From positions 84,286,142 through 84,350,141 of the forward strand of contig CM049306.1 of the NCBI GenBank assembly GCA_026874595.1: 64,000 bases of DNA. The letters are read 5' to 3'. The notes under the pieces were generated by a model, which ran no database searches, was not told the origin of the DNA, and saw nothing but the letters and a program-made list of their open reading frames with translations. Positions within the stretch are counted from its first letter, which is position 1; every line of letters begins with the position of its first letter. Shown here one piece after another: positions 1-13,042 of the stretch. The position numbers and the translations under genes were made by a program. This DNA comes from Sipunculus nudus (taxonomy: Eukaryota > Annelida > Sipuncula > Golfingiida > Sipunculidae).

Positions 1-462
1 TTGTGTCCACAAAGTGGTGGATTCCTATGTAAGTGTGGATGTTCATCAGATAAGTTATTCTTTACTTGAGAAGAGTAAAAACTACACCAGGTGTAAAATT
101 GACTATTAATTCCAGTAAAAAATTGTAGCTGTGATAGTAATTAGCACAATGATGTTGTTTGTCCTCTATCGACTAACTGTGTATACTTTATATGAAAAGA
201 TGCTTTTATTATATCAGATTTACTGAATCTTTTATTTTGGTGAATAAAATTAAGTATGTACTAAAAACTCCAATGTACAAAACTTTTAAATAGTGATTCA
301 AGGAATAATCTTGATGATGCCATGTTGTTTCATTATTTTCTTTTAAATTCAGTTTAAACATTTGTGATTTAAAAATAATGAAATATTTGTGTATGCATAA
401 TATGACCGATATGAGCTACACTCTGGATAAATAATGATTGCAACTTATAATTCTGATATTTT
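1..462 (+). repeat. Left part of outer pearl/Helentron-like element (family d), continuing at 12907
   Basis: The stretch beginning ttgtgtccacaaagtggtg matches 2124-2620 and 33395-33890, which lie in the right half of family d copies. It stops at the family F1 boundary near 463. The missing continuation (aacttatattttcagattttt...) is found at 12907, so the two pieces are one element split by an insertion. Its left end lies before base 1. Confidence 0.75.
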
Positions 463-802
463 TATCCCCAGACAAAGTCGGGGGGATACTATGTGTCATA
501 CCCGTTCTGCCGCCGCCGCATATAAATCTTGTTGGCTCGATAACTCAAAAAATATTTAACGGATCTTTACCAAACTTGGTATATGTATAGATCGATGTGA
601 GAGGACGACACCTATTTAAAATAAGGTCATGACCTTTACTAGGAGAGTGTCCTTGACCTTGAAGAGGTCCAAATTTGGGGAAAATCATACAAATTCTTAA
701 ATATCTCAAGAAATCTTGCATGGATTGATCCCAAAATCAAGTTGGTTGAAGATCATGGATAGGGTTGTCATATTCCAGAAACTGGTGGCGCCACCTTTTA
801 TT

Positions 803-3704
803 TTTAGCTCAGCTGACTATAAGTCGTCTGAGCTATAGTCGTGGTCCATTGTCCGTCGTCCGTCCGTCTGTCCGGATGTCCGTCCGTAAGACTTGCATGT
901 TTCGACACCATTGGACCTACGAATCTGAAATTCGGCATACAGTTAGATGTCCAAAAAATCCCCTACCATGCCGAAAATTGGATCAATAGGACTTCGTTCC
1001 TTCGAGATATTAAGGAAAAACCTCAAATTTTTATTTGAAATCTATTTTCACTCTTTAGGACTGCCTAATATCAAAACCACTCATCTGGTTTTCTTCATAT
1101 TTACCATAGATATTCCTCTATATAGTTTCTATGTACATGCCAGATATTAAGTCAGTATTATATAATTTTAAAAAGTTATGGGCCCAAACATAATGGACTT
1201 TGTAAAAAAATCAGGAAGATATTTGGTCACTTAAGACCAAAAGTGTTAAAGGTAGGGACTTTTTTCCAGTAATACAACTTTAATTAATCAAAATTTAATT
1301 GTATACCAAAAATTAGATCAAAATCTGTTAAATTTTTTTAAATATTGGCAAAAATATAAAATTGTTACCTTAAATTTTGCCCAACTTTGGCCACGGCACG
1401 TTTTTTTCCTGTAAGTACTGTGGATTTAATTTTCACAGCATGTATACATAAGGATTCAGTCTGTTAAAATCTGAAATTTGAAAATAAAAGCTGCAAAATT
1501 AGGCTAGTTATTGATTTTTTTTTGAGGCTCTTGTTGTATTCCCTTACATTGTCAAGCAGTCCACTTAGATGACTGTAGGTCATTCAGTGCACATCTCTAT
1601 GCTCCCCAGGCTGTTGGCATAATTTTAGATATCCCCAGGAATATAACTTTATTTAATCAAGATTCAATTGTTTACCCAAAATTAGATCTGAATTTTGCAA
1701 AATTTTCAAGTTATTAGCATAAATAAAAAATCAATACCTTAAACTTTGTCCAACTTTGGCACTGTTGATTTAATTTTCACAGCATATATAAATAAGGATT
1801 TAATCTTTTAAAATCTTAAATTTCAAGAATAGCTTTTATTCATGTTTTCATTCACCATGTCAAGTGTTGTTTACATCTAGCCCACCTAGTAGTACAGCCT
1901 TCACTTGCATTATGTAACCCACCTCAGGCAGCTTGCCTTGGGTCAGCTTGGCCACTACCAGCAGGCTTCCCCTCTGCCCTGCACTCCCCCCCCCCCTCAG
2001 ATGGTGCATAAACTAGATGAATGTTATTATTTTCTGTATTTGATTCATTCTTATTCTAGGCTATGCTACGTTTTAGATTTTGTATTGTACCACCAAGTTA
2101 CAATGATTAAAGTATACATTTAATTGTGTCCACAAAGTGGTGTATTACTATGAAAGTGTGGATGTTCATGAGATAAGTAATTCCTTACTTCAGAGGAGTA
2201 AAAACTTAACCAGGTGTGAAATTGACTATTAATTCCAGTAATAAATTAAAACTGGGATAGTAATTAGCACAATGATATTGTTTGTCCCTCATTCTACCAA
2301 CAGTGTAAAACTTTATTTGAAAAGATGTTTATCAAATTGTTTTATCAAATTTACTGAGTATTTTATTTTATTTTGGTGAATAAAATTAAGCATGTACTGA
2401 AAACTCCAATGTGCAAAACTTTTTAATAGTGATTCGAGGAATATTCTTGTCGATGCCATGTTGCGGCATTTTTTTCTTTTAAATTCAGTTTAAACATTTA
2501 TGATTTAAAAATAAAATATATGTGTATGCATAATATGATCCAATATGAGCTACACTCTGGATATATGATGATTGCAACTTTTGCAACAATTCTAATATTT
2601 TAACTAATATTTTAACTTATAGTTTGTTTTTTACTCTGTATATATAATGATTGCAACTTTTGCAACAATTCCAATATTTTAACTTATGTTTTTCAGGGTT
2701 TTTTTTTATTAAAAGTTTATAAAACCTGTTAATAAAAAAATGATTCAGATAAAAGCTTCTTAATGGAAAAAGTGGATATGCTTAAAAAAATAGGGTTATA
2801 TATAAACTTAAATGCATTATTCCCTTAAAAGTGAAATAAAGGTATTAGTCCATTCTGTCCACTTGGCTGTCCATCTGTAAATTTTCATATGCATCACAGT
2901 ATCTCAAAATTTTACTGTTTTTCTTCATGACAGTCTTGTCAGAGTATTAGTTTGCAATCATATATTTAGAACTTTACTATAACCAAGTAGGAGGGCCCCT
3001 TTCCTCTTAGCTTTTCATATTCTTATATAAATGAAAAACATTACAATAGAATATTTCTACATCCACCTTCGTGCTGCCCTCACTTTTCCCTTCTCCGAAC
3101 CCCATCCCAAAGTCAGCCTCAGTAAGCAAGAACAAGATGAATCAGATATATTCATACTTTAATATTTTGTATAACTATTCGTCCATAGGTACCTATGTAC
3201 ATGCCAGAAATTATGTCAATATTGTGTAATATGTAGACATCGTGGGCATCACATTAATATACCTTGTCAAGACTAAAGAGATATTGTGTCATACAGTCAC
3301 AAATTCATTAATCACTTTATCAGCATAGTTAATCATAACATCATATCTGTCAAATCGAAAGCTTGCAGACTACCATACACTTTAGATCCTTCAACAAATA
3401 GCCTTATCATCATTCTACTACTGCTTATTACTGCTGTCATTGCATTCATATTTGCTCAAATATATCACATTTTTCTACCCCTCCTAAATAAATAAAAAAT
3501 AAACCACTATATTTGACTCTATTAATCCATCAGTCAGGTAATTTCATTTATCATTTACTCACATATTACATTACATTCCTTTATAATAGCCCAACATGTC
3601 CATGATATTCATAAGCTTTATCAACTCGATATAGTATCACAGTGGAGAAACATTTATAGTCCAATCACGATCAGCTGAGCGCCGTGACCCATGGGTCCCT
3701 TGTT
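803..3704 (+). mobile_element. Family d element (copy d1), AGCTCAGCTGAC 5' hairpin type
   Basis: The 5' end TTTTTAGCTCAGCTGACTATAAG is followed by its inverted partner GTC(G/A)TCTGAGCT and a (GTCC/GTCT)n tract. The 3' end is TCAGCTGAGCGCCGTGACCC then ATGGGTCCCTTGTT. It matches 31734-34972 almost throughout, including a 69-codon open frame at 3286-3495. That frame has no recognised domain and is treated as non-coding repeat. The T-rich insertion point and absence of a clear target duplication fit Helentron-like insertion. Confidence 0.75.
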
Positions 3705-5426
3705 TTATTATAAATCTATTTTCACACTTCAGGACTGCCTAATATCAAAACCACTTATCTGGTGTTCTTCATATTTACCATAAATATTCCTCTATATAGT
3801 TCCTATGTACATGCCAGAAATTAAGTCAGTTTTATTTAATTTAAAAAAGTTATGGGCCCAAACATAATGGACTTTGTAAAAAAATCAGGAAAGATATTTG
3901 GTCACTTAAGACCAAAAGTGTTAAAGGTAGGGACTTTTTTTCAGTAATACAACTTTAATTGATCAAAATTTAATTGTATACCAAAAATTAGATCAAAATC
4001 TGTTAAATTTTTTTAAATATTGGCAAAAATATAAAAAATTGGTACCTTAAATTTTGCCCAAGTTTGACCATGGCATGTTTTTTTCCTGTAAGTACTGTGG
4101 ATTTAATTTTCACAGCATGTTTTTGTTAGCATTTTGTCTGTTAACACCAAAAATTTGAAACCAGTTGATCAAAAACTGGAGATTTTATTCAAGTTTTCAA
4201 GCACCATGTCACATCAAGTTTACATCAAGCTAGTGTTATGCAGTTTGCTAGAGCTCAGCTCACCAGCTTCAGCTCTAAGTTCCTTAAATTTAGCATACAG
4301 TTAGATGTCTCCAAAATCCCCTACTATTATCACTAGGACTTAATTCCTTTGAAATATTAATGAAAAACTTCATTTTTCCATTAAAAACACATTGTTACAC
4401 TGTAAGACTGCCTAATATCAAAACCACTGATCTGACTTTGATCATATATAATATACATATTTTTCTATACATTCGCTATGCACATGCCAGAAATGATGTC
4501 AGTATTGCGTAATTGTTTTAATTTATGGGCCCAAACATAATGCACTTTTTAAAAAATCAAGAAATATATTTACTCCCTTAACAAGAGGATTGCTGAAGCT
4601 AGAGATTTTTTGTCAGGGATGTAATTTCATCAAGATTCAATTGAATACCAAAAATTAGTTCTGAATTTTTCAAATTTTATAAGTTCTTAGTATAAATATA
4701 AAATTAGTACCTTAAATTTTGCCCAACTTTGACCATGGCACGTTTGTTTCCTGAGAGCACTGTTGATATAATTTTCATATCATGCACACATAAAGATTTC
4801 ATCTTTGTAGTTCAGAAAGCTGAAAGAAATTGTCCAAATATTGTAGCTTTTATTAATGTTTATATGAGACCATGTCAGACCCAGGCTTAATCCAGCTCCT
4901 CTTGAGTCACCTGTATGTTGACCTTGTTGACCTTTCATCAGATTATGAATGCTTGAGCGAAGCATTCACTGGGGCAGCCAGGCAGCTAATGCCCAGCCAC
5001 AGTTGATCCAGGTGTCCAACCCAACTCATCTAGAAGTTGTTTTGAAAAACAACATAACAATAAACAATAAATTAATAATTTTGTATCATTTTTTTTTAAC
5101 AAATTAAAGAAAAATTAATATAAAGGAATTTTTTAGTTGATGAGTAACAGAAAATTAACTTGCAGTTACTGATGATGTTAGAATCTTGTATGGATGGATA
5201 GAATGTCAATGTCAATGTTATTCAAATAACACCATGCAGTCACCTATGGTATTTTTCAGTGAAAAAAAAAAAAATCATATTATTCATTACAAATCATTAG
5301 GGATCATATGAAGGAAATTAATGATAGACAAAGATACAGTTGATAATATTAATCTAGATTCCTACTGTGTCTAGTGTGTAGATTGATGTGAAAGTAGTCC
5401 AAAGTGAATATATAACATTTATTTTT
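3705..5426 (+). repeat. Right-hand part of another family d element, interrupted
   Basis: The sequence resumes in mid-family d (taaatctattttcacacttcagg). Its later part (4230-5420) corresponds to 23020-24120, including gctagtgttatgcagtttgc and ttgatccaggtgtccaaccc. The remainder of the same copy continues at 11359-11984. The copy was therefore split by the family e insertion at 5427-11358. Confidence 0.7.
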
Positions 5427-6244
5427 ATGCCCCTGCCACAAAGTGGCTGGGGCATATAGTTTTATCCATGTCCGTCATTCCGTCCTTCCGTCCTTCCAAA
5501 ATCAAACAGTTGTACGGACTTTTTTTCGCAATGCCTGCAGATATTGGCCTGATTTTTGGTGTGTCGGCAGATAATGACTAGTTACAGATCGAGTTCGCAT
5601 TTCGTCCCGGTTGACCTACTTTTGACCGTTTTACGGCTCCTAAACTTAGAAAATTTCATGAAAAATATAAATTTTCATGACAAATACACATGTATGGATT
5701 TTTTTTCGCAATGCCTGCAGATATTAGCCAGATTTTTGGTGTGTGGGCAGATAATGACTAGTTACAGATCGAGTTCGTGTTTCGTCCTGGTTGACCTACT
5801 TTTGACCGTTTTACGGCTCCTAAACATAGAAAATTTCATGAAAAATAGAAATTTTCATGACAAATACACATGTATGGACTTTTTTTCGCAATGCTTGCAG
5901 ATATTGGCCTGATTTTTGGTGTGTGGGCAGATAATGACTAGTTACAGATCGAGTTCGCGTTTCGTCCTGGTTGACCTACTTTTGACCGTTTTACGGCTCC
6001 TAAACATAGAAAATTTCATGAAAAATAGAAATTTTCATGACAAATACACATGTACGGACTTTTTTTCGCAATGCTTGCAGATATTGGCCTGATTTTTGGT
6101 GTGTATGCAGATCTATATTGACTAGTTACAGATGGAGTTCGCGTTTCATCCCGGTTGACCTACTTTTGATTGTTTTATGGCTCCTAAACATAGAAAATTT
6201 CATGAAAAATATAAATTTTCATGACAAATGTACATGTACGGCCG

Positions 6245-6933
6245 TTTTTAGCCCTCAGCTCATAGGCTGATGTGCTATTGTCGTCACCCAAGCTGTCCGT
6301 CTATCCGTCCGTCCATCTGTCTGTCGGGTGTTTGTCCGTCAGTCCGTTCCGCGTCTGTTAACTTTTACCTTGTGAGCGGGATATCTCTAAAAGGATTCAC
6401 CGTTGGAATTTTATTTCATCTGTGAAGATGTATATCAATAAAATCTCGGTCAAGTTTGAAGATGGGTGACCTTGACCCATTTTTCTACATTTTAGAGCTG
6501 ACTATAGAAAAACAATCAGAAGCTTATATCTCAGGAACCATTGTGTGGATTTTCACAAAACTTACTATGATCATTGGGACTGATGGTCTGTACGTGCTGC
6601 ACAATTGTGGTGGTGGCGTCACCTGCAATTTCTGATTTTTTAATGAAATTTTATCGGATTTTTCAATTTTGGCCTTTTGTGCAGGATATCTCCAAAGGTA
6701 TTCAACAAAGGAACTTCATTACTTCAGTGCTTTTGCATCATATTTACAAAATCTTGGTCAAGTTCAAAGATGGGTGGTCTTGACCTACTTTTCAAGGTCA
6801 CAGAGCTTAGTATAGAAAAAAACTTAGGGGGATATTTTTCAGGAAGCATTTGGTGGATTGTTATAAAACATGGTACATACCTCTCCAATTTAAATTTATA
6901 ACTGATTATCAGCTTTTGCTAATATTCTAGTTT
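6245..6933 (+). mobile_element. Small element (family g) inserted in family e
   Basis: It starts AGCCCTCAGCTCATAGGCTG then a ctgtccgtctatccgtccgtcc tract, and ends ...gctaatattctagtt. The family e unit stops at gtacggccgttttt and resumes at tcgcaatgc. Inside are two units with GGTCAAGTT(T/C)(G/A)AAGATGGGTG and TGACCTT words. It contains a GGTGGCGTCACC near-palindrome. No protein is recognised. Confidence 0.6.
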
Positions 6934-7030
6934 CGCAATGCAATGCTTACAGATACTGGCCCAATGTTTGGTCTGTGGGCGAATAATGACCACTTACAGA
7001 ATGAGTTCGCGTTTCGTCCCAGTTAACCTA

Positions 7031-10000
7031 TTTTTTGGCTCAGCTGACTGAAAGTCATCTGAGCTATAGCAATCACTCTTTGTCCATCGTCCGTCTGTCT
7101 GTCTGTCCGTCTGTCTGTCTGTCCGTCTGTCCGTCTGTCTGTCCGTTAACCAGACACAAATCGTAACCGCTAGAACTGGAATCTTCTTACTTGACATCCT
7201 GGGAGGTCCATGAAAAATCTCCTTGGAAACCAGAAATTAGGTCTCTGTTACCCATATCCTTCGAGCTATGGGGCCCCAAAGTACCCCCCAGAAAAGTCCA
7301 AAATTTCATACAAAAACTTCAATATCTCATTAACTACTTGACTGATGGTCATGATTTTTGGCATACATATTGATCATGAGAGGTTCCATCAGTTCCTGAA
7401 GACTGGTGGCGCCACCTGTATTTTTCGATTTTTTACGAATTTTTTTCTCTATTTTTGAGACCTTTAAGGATGCTGTCATCTGTTAACAAGGCACAAATCG
7501 TAATGACTGGACTTAGAATCTTCATTCTCAACACACTGAGAGACCTATGAAAAGTCTCCATGGAAACCAGAAATTAGGTCTCTGTTACCCATATCCTTCC
7601 AGCTATGGGGCCACAAACTACCCCCCAGAAAAGTAAAAAATTTCAAACAAAAACTTCAATATCTCATTAAATACTTGACTGATGGTCATGATTTTTGTCA
7701 TACATATTGATCATGAGATGTTCCATCACTTCCTGCAGACTGGTGGCGCCACCTGTATCGTTCAATTTTTTACAAATTTTTTTCTCTATTTTTGAGACCT
7801 TTCAAAATGTAAACATCTGTTAACAAGGCACAAATCGTAAAGACTGGACCTAGAATCTTCATTCTTGACACACTGAGAGACCTGTGAAAAGTCTCCATGG
7901 AAACCAGAAATTAGGTCTCTGTTACCCATATTCTACGAGCTATGGAGCCCCAAAGTACCCCCAAGAAAATGTAAAAAATTTCATACAAAAACTTCAATAT
8001 CTCATTAACTACTTGACTGATGGTCATGATTTGTGGCATAACTATTGATCATGAGATGTGTCATCACTTCCTGCAGACTGGTGGTGCCACCTTTATTGTT
8101 TGATTTTTTACGATTTTTTCCTCTATTTTTGAGACCTTTAAGGATGCTGTCATCTGTTAGCATGGCACAAATTGTAACGACTGGACCTAGAATCTTCATT
8201 CTTGACACACTGAGAGGTCCATGAAAAATATCCTTGGAAACCAGAAATTAGGTCTCTGTTAACCATATCCTTCGAGCTATTTGGCCCCAAAGTACCCCCC
8301 CCCCCCCAGAGTAGTCAAAAATTTCATACAAAAACTTCAATATCTCAATAACTACATCACTGATGGTCATGATTTTTGGCATACATATTGATTATGAAAT
8401 GTTCCATCAGTTCCTGCAGACTTGTGGCGCAACCTGTATTGTTTGATTTTTTACGATTTTTTCCTCTATTTTTGAGACCTTTAAGGATGCTGTCATCTGT
8501 TAACGTGGCACAAATCATAACGACTGGACCAAGAATCTTCATTCTCGACACACTGAGAGACCTATGAAAAGTCTCCATGGAAACCAAAATTAGGTCTCTG
8601 TTACCCATATTCTTCGAGCTATGGAGCCCTAAAGTACCCCCAAGAAAAGTAAAAAATTTCATACAAAAACTTCAATATCTCATTTACTACTTGAATCATG
8701 GTCATGATTTGTGGCATAACTATTGATCATGAGATGTGTCATCTGTTCCTGCAGACTGGTGGCGCCACCTGTATCGTTCGTTTTTTTACGATTTTTTCCT
8801 CTATTTTTGAGACCTTTCAGGATGCTGTCATCTGTTAGCATGGCACAAATAGTAACGACTGGACCTAGAATCTTCATTCTCAACACACTAGAAGACCTAT
8901 AAAAAGTCTCCATGGAAACCAGAAATTAGGTCTCTGTTACCCATATCCTTCGAGCTATGGGGCCCCAAAGTACCCCCCCAGAGTAGTCAAAAATTTCATA
9001 CAAAAACTTCAATATCTCAATAACTACATCACTGATGGTCATGATTTTTAGCATACATATTGATTATGAGATGTTCCATCAGTTCCTGCAGACTGGTGGC
9101 GCCACCTATGTTATCTATCAAGAGGGTACAAATTGCAACAACTGGACCTAGAAACTTCATTCTTGTCATGCAAGGAGGCCCATGAAGAGTGCCTGTGGAA
9201 ACTCTGTAATTAGGTCTCTGTTACCCATAACCTTCAAGCTATAGGACTCTGAAGTATCCCTCAGAATAAAGGACAATTTGATACAAAAGCTGAAGTATCT
9301 GAACAACTAATACGGAGATCATCATGATTCTTTGCATGGATATTGACCATTAAGTGTTTATAGCTCAGCTGACTGTAAGTCATCTGAAGTATCCCTCAGA
9401 ATAATGGACAATTTGATACAAAAGCTCAAGTATCTAAACAACTATTGCAGTGATCACCATGATTCTTTGCATGGATATTGATCATGGAATGTGTCATCAG
9501 TTTCTGCAGTATGGTGGTGCCACCTGTATTTTTTTTATTTTTACGAATTTTTTTCTCTATTTTTGAGACCTCATAAGATGCGGTCATCTGTAAACATGGC
9601 ACAAATCGTAACAACTGGACCTAGAATCTTCTCTCTTGACATGCTGAGAGGCCCATGAAAAGTTTCCTTAAAAACTTGAAATTAGGTCTCTGTTACCCAT
9701 AACCTCTGAGCTATGGGGCTCCGAAGTACCCCCCAGAATAATGTAAAATTTGATACAAAAGCTCAAGTATCTGAACAATTATTATATTGATCACCATGAT
9801 TCTTTGCATGGATATTGATCATGAAATGTTTCATCAGTTTCTGCATTCTGGTGGCGCCACCTGTATTTTTTCAATTTTTAGCTCAGCTGACTGAAAGTCA
9901 TCTGAGCTGTAGGGATCACCTTTTGTCCGTCGTCCGTCCGGCCATCCAGGCGTCTGTCTGTTAACAGGGCACAAATCGTAACCGCTAGACCGGGAATCTT

Positions 10001-11075
10001 CTTACTTGAAATCCTGGGAGGTCTATGGAAATTCTTCTTGTAAACCTGAAATTAGGTCACTGTGACCTATATTCTTCGAGCTATGGGGTTCTGAAGTACC
10101 CCCCAGAATAATGCAAAATTTAATACAAAAACTCAAGTATCTGAACAACTAATGCATTAATCACCATGATTATTTGCATGGATATTGATCATGGAGTGTT
10201 TCATCAATTTCTGGAGATTGGTGGTGCCACCTATTTTTTTTTTATTTTTTACGATTTTTTTTCTCTACTTTTGTGATCTTTAAACATTTGGTCATCTGTA
10301 AACAGGGCACAAATCATAATGACTGGACCTAGAATCTTCTGTCCTCACCTCCAAGGAAGCCCATAAAAGGTCTACATGGAAACCCGAAATAAGGTCCCTG
10401 TTACCCATATTCTGTGAGCTATGGGGCTCTGAAGTACCCCCCAGAATAAAGATTTGGTCATATATTAACAGGGCACAAATCATAATGACTAGACCTAGAA
10501 TCTTCTGTCCTCACCTCCAGGGAAGCCCATAAAAGGTCTACATGGAAACCCGAAATAAGGTCCCTGTTACCCATATCCTTCATGCTCTGGGGCTCTGAAG
10601 TACTCCCCAGAATAAAGATTTGGTCATCTGTTAACAGAGCACAAATTATAATGACTTGACCTAGAATCTCCTTTCTTGATATGCTGGGAGGCCCCTGAAA
10701 AGTCTCCTTGTGCACCTGAAATTACAGCTCTGTTACCCATATCCTTCATCCTATGTGGCTTTGAAATACCCCCCAGAATAAACATTTGGATTTGTTAACA
10801 GGGCACAAATCATATTAACTGGACCTAGAATTTTATTTTTTGTAATGCTGGGAGACCCCTGAAAAGTCATCTTGTAAACCTTGAAAATAGGTGTCTGTTA
10901 CCCATATCCTTCATGCTACAGAGCTCCTTAGTACCCCAATGAATATTGGATGATTTTATACAAAAGGTCAAGTTTGGAAAAAGTATTTCATTCAAATTTG
11001 ACATTCAGATGATAAAATTACTTTTGTCAATGTCTTCCTGGTCAGCTGAGCGTCATGACCCCTGGGTCACTTGTT
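7031..11075 (+). mobile_element. Family d element, long tandem-array subtype
   Basis: It starts ttttttggctcagctgactgaaagtcatctgagc and a (GTCTGTCC)n tract at 7087-7145, and ends at 11075 with GTCAGCTGAGCGTCATGACC then CCTGGGTCACTTGTT. The core consists of units of about 337 bp. Their GGTGGCGCCACC (or near copies) lie at 7405, 7742, 8080, 8423, 8758 and 9095. Extra 5' ends appear at about 9360 (short) and 9880 (with its own GTCCGTC tract), without their own 3' ends; this suggests nested insertion or internal duplication. Confidence 0.72.
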
Positions 11076-11358
11076 AACCATATGACAGATCCTGAACATA
11101 GAAAATTTCATGAAAGACAGAAATTTTTATGAAAAATGCACATGTATGGACTTTTTTCACAATGCCTGCATACTGGCCTGATTTTTGGTGTGTTGCTTGA
11201 TAATGACCCGTTACAGATCGAGTTTGCATTTTGCCCTTCTTGACCTACTTTTGACCATACAACACCTCCTGAGCTTAAAAAAAATTTTACAAAATTTAAC
11301 AAATGTATCTACTTTGCCCCAGGCGGGGGCATTCGTGTCGTTCCGACACATCTAGTTT

Positions 11359-11984
11359 TAAATATAAATAAAAGCCATAAAACCAGGTACTTATGATCAT
11401 TATTTAAATTTGTTAATTTTGTATATTCGGGATTCTCAACATCTTTGTTTGGCTAAAACTGAATAAATACTAGACATGGTGCGAATGCTTTGCAAATGTA
11501 TTTGACTACGAATATGAATATGTACTGCATTAAAAATTTCTATTGCATAAGAATGGGAATTCAGGTAAAAATGAAAGTATTTGAATACCAGTGCAGATTC
11601 TTTCAAAATGTATTCATGAATGCATTCATGAATATATTCTATAATATTATTTCAATAATCATTTCAGTTATATTTTATTTTAAAAAATTATATGATTTTC
11701 TTATTATTTTTTTAATTAAAATTATATTGGCACAATATTTGTTATTAAATTTTAATAAATAGTTAAACTCTTTCATAATATGTGCTGCTTATAGGTTATA
11801 TGGCCAAGTCAAAATCTGTGTGACAATAGCACTCCATTTGTTAATAAAATAAATGAAATCAGTCCTCTTCCCTGTCTCCATTATATTTATTACCACACAA
11901 AACAAGCATGTGCCTCTTTCCCAAATCATATTTTTTATCATATATAACAGCTGAGCGCCGTGACCCATGGGTCCCTTGTTTACT
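11359..11984 (+). repeat. Right end of the family d copy split by element e
   Basis: aataaaagccataaaaccaggtacttatgatcattattt matches 24140-24190. The stretch ends ATAACAGCTGAGCGCCGTGA then CCCATGGGTCCCTTGTT, the family d 3' terminus. Open frames here (for example 11490-11762, Phe/Ile-rich) match a frame at 24339-24539 in another copy and are repeat-derived. Confidence 0.7.
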
Positions 11985-12906
11985 TGTTTTTGTGCCTTTT
12001 AATATCCCCAAAATTACCACTTGACAGTACTGTGAGCATTATAAGTCAAAAACTAATGGACAGATTTCTTTTATATTTTGCATATACATAGATATGGGTT
12101 ATGGGATGATGTTTATTTAAATTTGGGCATTACCTTTCCTATGAGAGTGGCTTTGACCTTGAATATTGCCATATATGGGGAAAATTACACAAAATCATTA
12201 ATATCTAATTTAAGGGATGCATGGATTGGTCCAAAAATCAACTTGACCGAAGATCTTGGATAATATTGTCAGGTACAGGAAACTGGTGGAGCCATCTGTT
12301 ATTCTTTTACTTGTTTTCGTGCCGTTTAATACCCCCATGGATGCCACTTAACAGTTCTGTGAGCATTATAAGTCAGAAAATATTAGACAGATTTCTTTCA
12401 TATTATGCATATACATAGACATGGGTTATGGAATGATGTATATATAAATTGGGGTCATGACCTATCCTATGAGAGTGGCCTTGACCTTGAATATTGCCAT
12501 ATATGGTGAATATCACACAAAATCATTAATATCTCAGTAAGGGATGCATGGATTGGTCCAAAAATCAACTTGATCAAAGATCTTGAAAAGTGTTGTCATG
12601 CACTGGAAACTGGTAGTGCCACCTGTTATTCTTTTACTTGTTTTCATGCCTTTTAATACCCCATCATTGCTACTTAACAGTACTGTGAGCATTATAAGTC
12701 AGAAACTAATGGACAGATTTCTTTCATATTATGCATATACATAGACATGGATTAGGGGATCATGTTTATTGATATTAGGGTCATGATTTTGCTATGAGAG
12801 TGTTCTGATATTAATTGTTGCTAAAGAAGGGGGACCTATTCTTAAAGGGGGGGGATTAATTTTCGTGGGATACTGTGCTACCTGCGGTGCCAAGAAATAT
12901 CTAGTT

Positions 12907-13042
12907 TAACTTATATTTTCAGATTTTTTTATTACAAATTTATAAAACTTGTAAATAAAAAAAATGAATCTGATAAAACTGTCAATGGAAAAAGTGGATA
13001 TGCTAAAAAAAATAGGCTTAAATATAAACTTAAATGCATTAT
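12907..13042 (+). repeat. Continuation of outer family d element
   Basis: aacttatattttcag...aaatgcattat corresponds to 2685-2822 and 33950-34087. It is interrupted at ...TGCATTAT by the hAT-like element and resumes at 14807. Confidence 0.75.

Larger units (their letters stand above)
5427..11358 (+). mobile_element. Family e element with 180-bp tandem units, itself interrupted
   Basis: The 5' hairpin is ATGCCCCTGCCACAAAGTGG then CTGGGGCATATAG, followed by (GTCCTTCC)n. Four units of about 180 bp start near 5513, 5693, 5873 and 6053, each with TTTTTTTCGCAATGC...TGCAGATATTGGCC...GTTACAGATCGAGTTCG. The end is GGCGGGGGCATTCGTGTCGT then TCCGACACATCTAGTTT. Units are broken by insertions at about 6245-6933 and 7031-11075 and resume exactly on the other side. 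No coding capacity for a transposase is visible. Confidence 0.75.
463..12906 (+). mobile_element. Family F1 element carrying nested insertions
   Basis: It starts at the short hairpin atccccagacaaagtcggggggatact, followed by GCCGCCGC and tandem units with AATATCTCAAG...ACTGGTGGCGCCACC. Units resume at 11985-12906 as three degenerate copies of about 330 bp, each with acttgttttcgtgcc and ATTATAAGTCA. The end is ttcgtgggatactgtgctacc...tctagttt. A second copy begins at 58060. Most of the span (803-11984) is later insertions. No transposase is seen, so it is non-autonomous. Confidence 0.65.

Noticed and set aside
3286-3495. 69-codon frame with a hydrophobic segment (also at 34554-34763)
   Set aside because: It occurs in two copies of a mobile repeat with no ribosome or splice context and no family resemblance. 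It is explained by AT-rich repeat sequence.
7050-9100. Regularly spaced repeats that could suggest a CRISPR array
   Set aside because: Units are about 337 bp and tandem, with no short direct repeats separated by unique spacers. The context is eukaryotic intron.
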